The notes under the pieces were generated by a model that searched no databases, was not told the origin of the DNA, and saw nothing but the letters and a program-made list of their open reading frames with translations. A stretch of DNA of 64,000 nt from assembly GCF_017592395.1 (NCBI RefSeq), contig NZ_JAGFOU010000012.1, forward strand, positions 27,046 to 91,045, read 5' to 3'. Origin of the DNA: Actinomyces bowdenii (GTDB lineage Bacteria; Actinomycetota; Actinomycetes; Actinomycetales; Actinomycetaceae). A program made the position numbers and the translations under genes. Every line of letters starts with the position of its first letter. Within the stretch, counting starts at the first letter, position 1. This document shows positions 7,224 to 16,466 of the stretch, in pieces.

Positions 7224-9965
7224 ATGACTGACTACTCACCGCCGGAGCGCCCGGCACCGCGCAGGCTCGGCAGCGCCTACATCCTCGAAGCGCTGATCGG
7301 CTCTGGTGCTCAGGGCGAAGTGTGGCGCGGGCGGCGGGCGGACTCCCAGGAGCCCCTGGCCTTCAAGATCCTGCGCGCGGACCTGGTGGACAACCCCGAC
7401 GTCATCGACCGCTTCATCAAGGAGCGCTCCACCCTGCTGCGGGTGCGCAGCCCCTACGTGGTGGCCATCCGCGACGTCGTCATCGAGGGCGCCACTTTCG
7501 CCATCGCCATGGACTACGTCGACGGCGGGGATCTGCGCGACCTGCTGCGCGCCGAGGGCACGATGACCCCCGCCGGCCTGGCCGCCATGGGCCTGCGCAT
7601 CAGCCAGGGCCTGGGCGCCGTCCATGATGCCGGCGTCGTCCACCGCGATATCAAGCCCGCCAACATCCTGCTCAGCAGGGTCCCGGGCCCCGTCGGCTCT
7701 CAGGGCGACGGCGCGCTCGACGCGCAGGGCGGCACGGGGGTGGCCATCCCGGCCTCGGCCCAGACCGTGCTCAACCCCGGGCGGGGCCCCGGCGCGCTCA
7801 TCACCCCCGGCAGCGCCGTCGTGCCGCGTGTGGCCGACTTCGGCGTGGCCCGGATCTGCGACGCCTTCACCACCGCCCACCTCACCGGCGCCATCGGCAC
7901 GCCCCTGTACATGGCGCCCGAGATCCTGTCGGCCCAGGCCCCCACCCCTGCCGCTGACATCTACTCCCTGGGCATCATGCTCTATGAGATGGCCTGCGGG
8001 ATCACCCCCTTCGTGGGGGAGCCCGCCCGGCTCCTGGCCCAGCACGCCCGCTACGAGCCGGGCCGGCCCGACGGCGTTCCCGACGCGCTGTGGGAGCTCA
8101 TCGCCTCCATGCTGGCCAAGCAGCCCGAGTCCCGACCCTCCATCCATCACATCATCCAGCGCCTGGAGATCCTCCAGACGGCGCTCGGCGGGCTGCCCGC
8201 GGCCCGCCGCCTGCCCGCGCCCCCGGTCTCGACCATCTCCACCGTGCCCTACGACTGGGACCGGCCCTCCTCAGGCCCCAGTCCGGCTGCCGGCACGGGC
8301 GCTGCGACCAGTCCTCAGGCGGGCACGGGTCAGCAGGAGACGCTCATGGAGGTGCCGGCGGGCCAGATGGCATGGTCCGCGGCGCAGGGGCCCGTGCCGG
8401 GGCCCGGGGCCGGCTGGATGGGCACCGGGTACGGGGAGGCGAGCATCACCCCGACCGCAGCCACGCCCTACAGCGCCTCCCAGGGTCCTGCGGGGCCACC
8501 CGGTGCCGCGGGGATGCCCAGTGCCCCCGGTGGGCCTGGAGGGCCCGTCGCGCCCACCCCCATGACCGTCAGCGCCATGGGTGCTCCCATGTATCAGGGG
8601 CCCGCAGGGGGCGGCACGGCCCCGGCAGCGCATCCGGGCGATGATACGAATCCCATCGGTGCGGCGGCCTTCGCCCAGGCGCCGCCGGCTGCTCCCGGGA
8701 GGCGCAGGCGGCGCCGTCGGCTGTGGATCCCCGCCCTCGCAGCGGTCCTCATCATCGTGCTGGTGGCCGCCGGCGTGGTGTGGTGGCGCTCGCGGGGCGC
8801 CGCCGAGGCCGACTACGGGTGGGCCGTCTCCCTGCCCACCAGTGGCTCGGTGCGCGAGGAGCAGCGGATCTCCAACCAGCGCAATGCGCGCGTCTCGCCC
8901 ACCGGGGCGATGTACGCCACAGGCACCCTCGACGGGCTGCAGCTCTACGACGCCACCCGGCAGAGCAAGGACCCGGTATGGACCGGGGACTGCGATGAGC
9001 ATGCCTTCTGGAACGATGAGACCCTGCTGTGCTCGCAGTACGGCGGGGACAGCCTCCTGGTGAGCAAGGAGGGCAAGACCAGGCCGATTCCCGGGAAGAT
9101 CGAGTCCTTCGAGATGATCGGAGCCACCTCCGAGCTGGCCATCATCGCCGACACCTCCGAGGACGGGAGCTCGGGCGGCCTCAAGGCCTTCAACTCCGAG
9201 GGCGAGGAGGTGTGGAAGGCCTCGGGGAAGTACTCCACGGGCAGCGTGGCCAACGGCTTCGTCCTGTCCTATGAGTCCAGCGGCAATCAGATCCAGGTGC
9301 TCTCGGCACAGAGCGGGGAGGTGCTCGCCTCCCGGGGCGAGGTCTTCAGCGGCACGAGCAGCGACAAGGAGCGCCCCGGTGCCGAGATCTTCCCCACCCA
9401 GCGCCCCGGGGGCTTCGACATCTCCACCGGGACCGAGGCCTTCTCCCTGGTGTCCGAGGACAGCGCCACCATCTACAAGGCGGACGGCACCCAGTTCAAG
9501 ACGATCAAGGGCAACTTCTCCAATGCGGCGGCCCTGGCCACCTCCGAGCCCCTGGACGCCGAGGCGCTGGCCGAGGCCTACACCGCCATCGCGAGGAACC
9601 CCAGCGCGAGCCATGCCTTCGGTCGGGGCGGGAGCGTCGAGATCACGGTGGACGCCCACGGCTGCACGGCGAAGGCCAACGGCAAGGACCTGAGCCTGCC
9701 CGAGCTGTCCTCCGGGCAGGACTGCGCCGTCACGCCCGTCGGCCTGCTGCGCGACAACGTCCTGCTCGTCCAGTTCGGCCTGTCCACCTCATCGAGCAGC
9801 AAGGGCACCACCCTGCTGGCCATCTCCCTGGACGACGGCAAGCCGGCCTGGCAGTACGAGGGGATGCTCGCCTACGTGATCCAGCCCGTCGATGGCCACA
9901 GCGGCGGGCGCGCCATGCTGAGCCAGGGCAGCGACGACCTCGTCATCATCTCCCTGGTCGGCTGA
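7224..9965 (+). CDS. Transmembrane Ser/Thr protein kinase with extracytoplasmic sensor-like domain
   Basis: A 913-residue Hanks-type kinase. The catalytic domain spans about residues 15-300: glycine loop IGSGAQGEVW (25-34), ATP lysine K48, HRDIKPANILL (140-150), DFGVARI (205-211), GTPLYMAPE. Between the HRD and DFG motifs there are 63 residues instead of about 18; the extra stretch is Gly/Pro/Ala-rich. A Pro/Gly/Ala-rich linker (about 315-495) leads to an Arg-rich stop and one membrane span (about 500-522). The outer part, about 390 residues, has repeated short strands like a PQQ/WD-type beta-propeller rather than PASTA repeats. ATG 7224 was chosen for its ribosome site and because the kinase fold starts there. 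It converges on an FHA-ABC exporter, a likely phosphorylation target. Confidence 0.88.
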   Translation: MTDYSPPERPAPRRLGSAYILEALIGSGAQGEVWRGRRADSQEPLAFKILRADLVDNPDVIDRFIKERSTLLRVRSPYVVAIRDVVIEGATFAIAMDYVDGGDLRDLLRAEGTMTPAGLAAMGLRISQGLGAVHDAGVVHRDIKPANILLSRVPGPVGSQGDGALDAQGGTGVAIPASAQTVLNPGRGPGALITPGSAVVPRVADFGVARICDAFTTAHLTGAIGTPLYMAPEILSAQAPTPAADIYSLGIMLYEMACGITPFVGEPARLLAQHARYEPGRPDGVPDALWELIASMLAKQPESRPSIHHIIQRLEILQTALGGLPAARRLPAPPVSTISTVPYDWDRPSSGPSPAAGTGAATSPQAGTGQQETLMEVPAGQMAWSAAQGPVPGPGAGWMGTGYGEASITPTAATPYSASQGPAGPPGAAGMPSAPGGPGGPVAPTPMTVSAMGAPMYQGPAGGGTAPAAHPGDDTNPIGAAAFAQAPPAAPGRRRRRRRLWIPALAAVLIIVLVAAGVVWWRSRGAAEADYGWAVSLPTSGSVREEQRISNQRNARVSPTGAMYATGTLDGLQLYDATRQSKDPVWTGDCDEHAFWNDETLLCSQYGGDSLLVSKEGKTRPIPGKIESFEMIGATSELAIIADTSEDGSSGGLKAFNSEGEEVWKASGKYSTGSVANGFVLSYESSGNQIQVLSAQSGEVLASRGEVFSGTSSDKERPGAEIFPTQRPGGFDISTGTEAFSLVSEDSATIYKADGTQFKTIKGNFSNAAALATSEPLDAEALAEAYTAIARNPSASHAFGRGGSVEITVDAHGCTAKANGKDLSLPELSSGQDCAVTPVGLLRDNVLLVQFGLSTSSSSKGTTLLAISLDDGKPAWQYEGMLAYVIQPVDGHSGGRAMLSQGSDDLVIISLVG

Positions 9966-10012
9966 GGCCCCGGAGGCCGGGGCCATGGGCGCCCGGCGCG
10001 CGGGAGGCCGCC

Positions 10013-12607
10013 TCAGCGCCGGCCGCGGCGGACCAGGCCGATGAGGCACAGGCACATGCACACCAGGCCGATCGCCGAGAGGATCCCGTAGTTCATCAGC
10101 CACTGGCCCGTCCCGTGGTCCCACAGCCCGTCCTCGCGGGTGGGGATGATGGTGTTCATCTCGGTGGTGGCGGCGGCCATGGCGTACCCCCAGCGGGCGG
10201 GCATGAACCAGCTCAGCTGCTCGAAGATCGCGCGGCCGTCGATGGGGATGATCCCGCCGGAGAGGACCAGCTGGGCCATGATGGTGACCACCAGGACCGG
10301 CATCACCTGCTCGGAGGAGGAGACGAAGGACGAGACCGCCAATCCGAGCAGCCCGGAGACGAAGGCCACGGCCCAGCAGCAGAAGGCCAGCTCCAGCCCG
10401 GGGCTTCCCAGCAGGATGGCGTCGGAGGGGGCCTTGTTGAGGGCCAGGGCGATCCCGACCATGACGGCGGTCTGAACGGTGACGATGAGGGCCAGGACGA
10501 TTGCCTTGGCCAGCATGTAGGACCCGGATCTGAGCCCCACGGCCTTCTCCCGCAGGAACACGTCCCGCTCGCCGACGAGTTCGCGGATGGTGGCGGCCAT
10601 GCCCGAGAAGGCGGCGCCCGTGATGAGGATGACGAGGAGCTCGATGGCCTGGGTGGAGTAGATGATGACGGGGTTGTCGGGGGTGGGATCGGGGTAGTCG
10701 GGGATCGCCAGGCCGTCGGAGCCGTCGATGGCCTTGGTCAGCAGGCCCATGATCACCGGCAGGATGAGCATGAAGGCCAGGTAGGAGGGATCGGCGGCGA
10801 TGATCCGCAGGTGCCTGCGCACCAGGGTGGAGATCTGCCCGAGGGCCGACTGCTTGGGGGTGCGCCGCTGCTCGGGGGCGGGCGTGGACTGGGCGGGGCG
10901 GGCCCCTCCCCGCCTCGTGGAGGGCACGGTGGCCTCCAGGTGGGCCCGCAGCTCGGGGGTGTGGTTGCGGATGAGGGCGTAGACATCGGCGTAGCCGTCG
11001 ACGGCCGGGGGGTCGGGCAGAGTGCCCCGGGGGGCATTGAGCAGCAGCTGGCCCCGTGCGGCGATCTCGCCCAGGCGGGCCCGGAAGTAGGGGAGCACCT
11101 CGCGCGGGGAGCCGTAGTAGACGGGCTTGCCCCCCGCGGCCAGGATGAGGACCTTGTCGGCGCGGTCGATGTGGTTCTCGTTGTGCGTCACCACCACGAC
11201 GGTCCGGCCGGTGTCGCCGGGGCGGGTGCCGTGGGCCAGGGATGCCAGCAGGTCCATGACGTCGCGGTCCAGCTGGGGGTCCAGGCCCGAGGTCGGCTCG
11301 TCGAGGAACAGCAGGCTGGGCCGGGTGAGCAGCTCGATGGCCGTGGAGACGCGCTTGCGCTGGCCGCCGGAGAGCTTCTTGACCCGCTTGTCCACGTGGG
11401 CGGTCAGGTCGAGGTCCTCCAGGACCTCGGCGATCCGCTGCTTGCGCTCGGCCTTGGTCACGTCCTTGGCGAAGCGCAGCTCGGCGGCGTACTCCAGGGT
11501 CTGGCGCACCGTCAGGGCGGCGTGGACGACGTCGTTCTGGGGGACCACGCCGATCTTGTTGCGCATGACCGGGTAGTGCTCGTAGACATCCAAGCCGTCG
11601 AAGAGGACCTGGCCCTCCTGCGCCTTCTGCTCGCCGGTGAGGGCCTTGAGGAGGGTGGACTTCCCCGCGCCCGAGGGGCCCACGACGGCCAGCAGCTCGT
11701 TGCCCGGCAGGGAGAAGGAGATCCCGTCCAGGAGGGTGAGCTGGCCGCCGTTGACCCGGAAGGTCAGGTCCTTGCCCACCAGCTCCCCGCTGACGCCCCC
11801 GGAGACCTGGACCTCGCACAGGCCGTCGGGGCTGATCGACACGAAGGTCGATCCCAGGCCGACCACGACCGGCTGGGTGACTCGCACGCTGGGAACGCGC
11901 TGGCCGGCCACGTAGATGCCGTTGGTCGAGCCCAGATCGGTGACCACGATGCCCTGGGGTGTCAGGTCGACGCGGGCATGATGCTTGGAGACCAGGGGGT
12001 CGTCCAGGACCAGGGCATTGTCAGGCGCGCGCCCGATAGTGCCGGAGGAGGTGATGCGGAAGGACTGCAGGACCCTGCGGGTCTGGGAGGCGGCGGTCTC
12101 GCCCGAGGCCGGCGATGCCGGGGGAGCAGGGGCGATGAAGGTGGCCTCCGGGGCCGCCGCGGACAGGGCTCCGATGGGTGCGGGCCGGGGCATGGCGGCA
12201 ACGGGGCTCGAGGGGGCCGAGCGCACCTGCTGGGTGGGCAGTGCGGGTCCCGGGACGGCCGCTGGACCCGGACGGGGGGCCGGGGGCGCAGACGGCGGGG
12301 CGCTGGCGATCGGTGTCAGGCCCAGGGCGGGTCCGGAGGCGTCGCCCAGCTGGATGCGAGTGCCCTGGCTGACGAGCGCCTCACGGGTGACCATGCCGTC
12401 GACCAGCATGCCGTTGCGGCCCTGGCAGGTGACCTGCCACCCGGCCGGGGTGGGGGTCAGGAGGAGGTGCGTGCGTGAGACCAGGGGGTGGACGATCTGC
12501 ACCGCGCAGTCGGGGGAGCGCCCCACCGTGAAGGGGCCGGTGAAGGTCTGGGGCTCAGAGGAGGCCTGAGCGGAGAGTTGGCGCACGACAAGCGCGGTGG
12601 GAACCAC
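10013..12607 (-). CDS. ABC exporter with two FHA domains (Rv1747-like)
   Basis: An 864-residue half-type ABC transporter of the ABCG layout. FHA domain 1 (about 20-100) carries VGRSPDC and SRTHLLL. FHA domain 2 (about 185-265) carries IGRAPDNALVL, SKHHARVDL and GSTNGIYV. The ATPase (about 275-530) has Walker A GPSGAGKST near 310, signature LSGGQRKR near 412 and FLDEPTSGLDP. The last 260 residues hold about six membrane spans (ABC2 type). FHA domains bind phosphothreonine; in Mycobacterium tuberculosis the similar Rv1747 is regulated through phosphorylation by kinase PknF, so the convergent kinase gene 50 bp away is the natural partner. The start is GTG 12607 with GGAAGGA upstream; a TATGGT box at 12649-12654 (minus strand) could be its -10. 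The exported substrate is unknown; cell-wall glycolipid precursors are a guess. Confidence 0.88.
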   Translation of the reverse strand: MVPTALVVRQLSAQASSEPQTFTGPFTVGRSPDCAVQIVHPLVSRTHLLLTPTPAGWQVTCQGRNGMLVDGMVTREALVSQGTRIQLGDASGPALGLTPIASAPPSAPPAPRPGPAAVPGPALPTQQVRSAPSSPVAAMPRPAPIGALSAAAPEATFIAPAPPASPASGETAASQTRRVLQSFRITSSGTIGRAPDNALVLDDPLVSKHHARVDLTPQGIVVTDLGSTNGIYVAGQRVPSVRVTQPVVVGLGSTFVSISPDGLCEVQVSGGVSGELVGKDLTFRVNGGQLTLLDGISFSLPGNELLAVVGPSGAGKSTLLKALTGEQKAQEGQVLFDGLDVYEHYPVMRNKIGVVPQNDVVHAALTVRQTLEYAAELRFAKDVTKAERKQRIAEVLEDLDLTAHVDKRVKKLSGGQRKRVSTAIELLTRPSLLFLDEPTSGLDPQLDRDVMDLLASLAHGTRPGDTGRTVVVVTHNENHIDRADKVLILAAGGKPVYYGSPREVLPYFRARLGEIAARGQLLLNAPRGTLPDPPAVDGYADVYALIRNHTPELRAHLEATVPSTRRGGARPAQSTPAPEQRRTPKQSALGQISTLVRRHLRIIAADPSYLAFMLILPVIMGLLTKAIDGSDGLAIPDYPDPTPDNPVIIYSTQAIELLVILITGAAFSGMAATIRELVGERDVFLREKAVGLRSGSYMLAKAIVLALIVTVQTAVMVGIALALNKAPSDAILLGSPGLELAFCCWAVAFVSGLLGLAVSSFVSSSEQVMPVLVVTIMAQLVLSGGIIPIDGRAIFEQLSWFMPARWGYAMAAATTEMNTIIPTREDGLWDHGTGQWLMNYGILSAIGLVCMCLCLIGLVRRGRR

Positions 12608-12860
12608 TGCAGCAGTCCTTCCGGGGCGGGGGGCGGGGGCCAGTGGTCACCATACTGGTCCGCCGGATGACTCAGGGGCACGAGAGGCAGGGCGCCATGG
12701 CCCGCCCCATGGGGAGGGCGGCCCAGCCTCCCCCGCCCCGCTCCTCACCGCCGCCCGCCGTGCGGCTCCGGGGGCTGCCGCGCCGCCTCATCGGCTGCTG
12801 GATCCACGGCTGGGGCGGTGGCCGGGGATGACGTAGGCTGGGGACAGCGCCGCGGCGCAC

Positions 12861-12936
12861 GCCTCCGTAGCTCAATGGATAGAGCATCGGCCTTCTAATC
12901 CGCAGGTTCCCGGTTCGAGTCCGGGCGGGGGCACCA
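12861..12936 (+). tRNA. tRNA-Arg (TCT)
   Basis: Full cloverleaf: acceptor GCCTCCG/CGGGGGC, D-arm TAGCTCAATGGATAGAGC, anticodon loop with TCT, T-arm GGTTCGAGTCC, discriminator A and an encoded CCA. A TAGGCT box at 12834-12839 is a plausible promoter element. Confidence 0.97.
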
Positions 12937-13125
12937 GCATCCTCCGCCCCCCCTCATGCCAGGGGCGCTGGCCGGGGCGCCGGGGCCCGCCCGGGCGCCG
13001 CTGGGGCCCGGGCGGGCCCACCCGCCCGCCCGATGGCCGCCCGCACGCCGTCCGGCAGCCCGTCAGCGGTTGCCCCGTGAGGTAATCGCCTTGGCTCAAT
13101 CTGCGAATTCGTGGGGAACTGCTCT

Positions 13126-13131
13126 TAGGGT
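13126..13131 (+). promoter_or_regulatory. -10 box for leaderless GTPase operon
   Basis: TAGGGT ends 6 bases before ATG 13138, with no ribosome-binding site, so the transcript should begin at the start codon. Confidence 0.5.
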
Positions 13132-13137
13132 TGGGTC

Positions 13138-14736
13138 ATGCCCGTACCTGCTTCCCCTCGCCGCCGCGCTGAGGAGGACGTTCCCGTCTCCGCCCTGTCC
13201 CGTGCCCAGCTGCTCGATGTCCTCACCGATCTGCTCCACGACCTCGACCAGCTCGACCTGACGCTGCGCGCCGAGGGCGTGGAGGAGGACCGCGCCCTCC
13301 ACGCCACCCTCATCGGCCAGGTGCGCGACCAGGTCATCCCCCGCCTGCAGGATGCCGACATCCCCTCGATCGTCGTCGTCGGAGGCTCCACCGGGGCGGG
13401 CAAGTCCACCCTGGTCAACTCGATCCTCGACCAGGAGGTCACCGAGGCCGGGGTCCTGCGCCCCACCACGCGCACCCCGGTCCTGGTGGTCAACCCCGAG
13501 GATGAGGAGTCCCTGGCCGACCACCCCCTCAAGGAGGCCTGCGTCCAGGTCTCCTCCCCTGCGATCCCGGCGGGCCTGGCGCTCATCGACGCCTCCGACC
13601 TGGACTCCGTGCACGAGGCCAACCGGGCCCTGGCCGGGCGGCTCCTGGACGCCGCCGACCTGTGGCTCTTCGTCACCACGGCCGCCCGCTACGGCGATCA
13701 GACGCCCTGGGCGACCCTGGAGGAGGCCGCTGGGCGCGAGACCCCCATCGCCGTGGTGCTCAACCGGGTTCCCGCCACCATCCTGTCGGAGGTGCGCCGG
13801 GATCTGGCTGCGCGCCTGCAGTCCCTGGGCCTGTCCGAGGCGCCCTTCTTCGTGGTCCCCGACGCCGGTCCCCACGAGGGCATGCTGCCCCGGGAGTCGG
13901 TGGCCGAGGTGCGCGACTGGCTCCAGCTCCTGGCCGGCAGGCACCGCGCCGCGGGCCTGGTGCGACGGGCCGGCAAGGGCGTGTGGACGGCGCTGCGGGC
14001 GGATCTGTCGCGCCTGTCCGAGGCCGCGGATGCCCAGAGGGCGGCGGCCCAGCAGCTGGAGGACCTGGATGCCTCCCTCAGGCAGGCGGCCGTCGACAGG
14101 CTGCGCATGGACCTGGAGCGCGGATCGGCGGGGGAGGGGGCGACGGCGACCCGCTGGCTGACCCTGGCCTCCGCGGGTGGGCCCTTGGCGGCCCTGGCCC
14201 AGGGCGGCCGACTGCGCCGGGGCTTCCTGGGGCGTGCCGAGAAGGCCCGCGCCCAGGCCCTGGAGGTGCTGTCCCAGGATGCGCGCGAGGCCCTGGCCGC
14301 CCATCTCCAGGCGGCCGTCGTCGGTCTGCTGCGCAGGGCGGAGCGGACCTGGCAGGAGGCCGGAGCCGGCCAGCGCGCCGAGCGGCTCCTGGGGCAGGGG
14401 GATCCGGCGGCGACCACGATCGAGGCCTGGTCGGGCTATCTGGCCGCCAACGTCAAGGCTGCTCCCAAGGGGCTGAGCCCCCGCAGCGCGGTGGATCTTC
14501 TCGTGGCCTGCGCCTGCGGGGTCGAGGGCGCCGTGAGCGCGGCGCGGCGCCTGGGCCTGGAGGCCCAGGTCGAGGAGGCGCGATCCTTGCTGATGGAGGC
14601 CGTGGAGGAGGCGCTGACCGCTACTGTTCCTCCTGGAGCGGCAGCCTCCCTGGCGCCCGCCTCCGGGTTCGCCGCGGCCCTGCGCCTGCGTGCCGGCGAG
14701 CTCAAGCCCTTCACCCGCCCTGGAGCCTCAGCATGA
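13138..14736 (+). CDS. Dynamin-like GTPase, first of a coupled pair
   Basis: A 532-residue protein with a GTPase domain in about residues 75-250: Walker A/G1 GGSTGAGKST (82-91), G2 region RPTTRTPVLVV, G3 at LALIDASDLDS (the usual D-x-P-G/D is altered to D-A-S-D), and G4-like VLNRVP in place of N/TKxD. The rest is long, Ala/Leu/Gln-rich and predicted helical (about 270-520), as expected for the stalk of bacterial dynamin-like proteins. No clear membrane span is seen. Its stop overlaps the start of a second GTPase (ATGA), so the two are co-translated, as in actinobacterial dynamin pairs such as IniA/IniC or DynA/DynB. A role in membrane remodelling is inferred. Start ATG 13138 fits a leaderless promoter. 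Confidence 0.78.
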   Translation: MPVPASPRRRAEEDVPVSALSRAQLLDVLTDLLHDLDQLDLTLRAEGVEEDRALHATLIGQVRDQVIPRLQDADIPSIVVVGGSTGAGKSTLVNSILDQEVTEAGVLRPTTRTPVLVVNPEDEESLADHPLKEACVQVSSPAIPAGLALIDASDLDSVHEANRALAGRLLDAADLWLFVTTAARYGDQTPWATLEEAAGRETPIAVVLNRVPATILSEVRRDLAARLQSLGLSEAPFFVVPDAGPHEGMLPRESVAEVRDWLQLLAGRHRAAGLVRRAGKGVWTALRADLSRLSEAADAQRAAAQQLEDLDASLRQAAVDRLRMDLERGSAGEGATATRWLTLASAGGPLAALAQGGRLRRGFLGRAEKARAQALEVLSQDAREALAAHLQAAVVGLLRRAERTWQEAGAGQRAERLLGQGDPAATTIEAWSGYLAANVKAAPKGLSPRSAVDLLVACACGVEGAVSAARRLGLEAQVEEARSLLMEAVEEALTATVPPGAAASLAPASGFAAALRLRAGELKPFTRPGASA

Positions 14737-16211
14737 CCCAGCCCGACAGCACCAGCCCCGTCCCGTCCCCCGCCCCCCGCATCCTGGATGCCGCCCATCT
14801 GGATGAGCGGCTCAATGGCATCCGCCGGGCACTGGAGGCCTGCCCCACCGAGGTCCCCGCCTCCCTGTCGATCCCCGCGCATGAGACCCTCGACGCCGTG
14901 GCCGAGCGCCTCGACCTGGGAGTGGACCACACCGTGGTGGCCCTCTTCGGGGGCACCGGCTCGGGCAAGTCCTCCCTCTTCAACGCCCTGACCGAGCTGG
15001 ACTTCGCCGACGTCGGCGCCCGGCGCCCCACCACCTCCCGGGCGGCGGCCTGCACCTGGGGCGACGACGCCGGGGCCCTGCTGGACTTCCTGGGGGTCTC
15101 CACCGAGCGGCGCATCCGCCGGGACTCCCTCCTGGACGCCTCGGACCAGGACGGGCTCACCGGTCTGGTCCTGCTCGACGTGCCCGACTACGACTCGGTG
15201 ACCATCGAGCACTCCCTGCAGGTCGACCGCCTGGTGCCGCTGGCCGACATCCTCGTGTGGGTGGTCGACCCCCAGAAGTACGCCGATGCGGCCCTCCACG
15301 AGGGCTACCTGCGGGGCCTGGGCGCGCGCGAGGAGGACATGCTCGTCCTGGTCAACCAGATCGACACCCTGCCCGAGAGCGGCCATGAGGCCCTCCTGGC
15401 CGACGTGCACGCCCTCCTGGTCCAGGACGGGCTCAGCACTGTCCAGGTCCTGCCGGTCTCGGCCGTGCGCGGGGACAACCTGGGGCGGGTGCGCACCCTG
15501 CTGCGCCAGCGGGTGGCCCGGGAGTCCAACGCCGCCCGCACCGCCTCGGCCGAGCTCGATGCCATCGCCCTGCGCCTGCGGCCCACGGCGGCCGAGCGCA
15601 GCGTCGACCTCGACCCGGCTGCCGCCCAGGAGACCACCACCGCCCTGCTGCGCGCCTCGGGCGCCCAGGCCGTGGAGGACTCGGTGCGCTCCAGCCTCGC
15701 GAGGGTCCTGCCCCGCTCCCTGGCGCGCCCCGAGCCGCCCGCGCGCAGCGCCGTCGTGGCGGCGCATGCGCAGTGGGTCAACCGCACCTGCGAGGGGCTG
15801 CCGCGCCCCTGGGCCTCCAGTCTGGACAAGACCGTCATGGATCCGGAGCGCCTGGCGGCCCAGACCGCCGAGGCGGTCGGCTCGGTGCCCCTTCCCCGCC
15901 ACCGCGAGCCGCTCATCGACCTGCTGTGGTGGGGAGGGGTGGGCCTGGTCCTGGCGGGCCTGGGCTGGCTCGCCGCCGTCATGGCCGGTGTGGGCAACGG
16001 CCTGCTCATCCCCCCGGTGCTCATCGTCCTGGGGCTGGTGGCCGCCGTGGTGGCCATGCTCAGGCGCCGCGTGCGAGCCAACCGGGAGGCGGACCACTAC
16101 GGCGAGCAGGTGCGGGGCCGCGTGGCCGCCGTGGTGGAGCGGGGTCTGTGCCTGCCGGCCTCCAAGGTCCTGGACAAGCACCGGCTCCTGCAGTCCGCGC
16201 TGAGCCGGTGA
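14733..16211 (+). CDS. Dynamin-like membrane GTPase, second of a coupled pair
   Basis: A 492-residue GTPase with G1 GGTGSGKSS (about 73-81), a G2 Thr-rich stretch RRPTTSRAAA, G3 LLDVPDYDS and G4 LVNQID, all close to consensus, unlike its upstream partner. Two adjacent hydrophobic spans near residues 398-445 (around WWGGVGLVLAGLGWLAAVMA and LLIPPVLIVLGLVAAVVAML) would anchor it in the membrane, with a basic segment after them. It starts inside the stop codon of the first GTPase, suggesting a fixed ratio and a heteromeric complex. The pair probably shapes or protects the membrane. The better-conserved nucleotide site suggests this member does most of the GTP hydrolysis. Confidence 0.8.
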   Translation: MTQPDSTSPVPSPAPRILDAAHLDERLNGIRRALEACPTEVPASLSIPAHETLDAVAERLDLGVDHTVVALFGGTGSGKSSLFNALTELDFADVGARRPTTSRAAACTWGDDAGALLDFLGVSTERRIRRDSLLDASDQDGLTGLVLLDVPDYDSVTIEHSLQVDRLVPLADILVWVVDPQKYADAALHEGYLRGLGAREEDMLVLVNQIDTLPESGHEALLADVHALLVQDGLSTVQVLPVSAVRGDNLGRVRTLLRQRVARESNAARTASAELDAIALRLRPTAAERSVDLDPAAAQETTTALLRASGAQAVEDSVRSSLARVLPRSLARPEPPARSAVVAAHAQWVNRTCEGLPRPWASSLDKTVMDPERLAAQTAEAVGSVPLPRHREPLIDLLWWGGVGLVLAGLGWLAAVMAGVGNGLLIPPVLIVLGLVAAVVAMLRRRVRANREADHYGEQVRGRVAAVVERGLCLPASKVLDKHRLLQSALSR

Positions 16212-16466
16212 GTCCGCCGGGGCGCTGAGCGGCGCATGGCGCCGGGCGCCCCGGCACCGCCGGCGGGCCAGGCGGGTCAGGCGGTCCCAGGTGGACCCGG
16301 GCGCCTGATCCCCGGGATTCCACGGGCGGCCGGGCACCACAGGCGCCCGGAATGCGGCCCGCCTCCACAGGGCCGGCCCCCTGCCGTGCGCGCGAGGGCG
16401 GTGGGCGCGCACGGTGGGGCTCAGGGGCCGGCACGGTGCTGGCCCGCCCGATCAAGGAGCATCGCC

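Noticed and set aside
10115..12478. Long plus-strand reading frame of 787 codons
   Set aside because: It lies opposite the FHA-ABC gene and shows a Gly/Asp/His/Val-rich composition typical of antisense frames in GC-rich DNA; no domain is recognisable.
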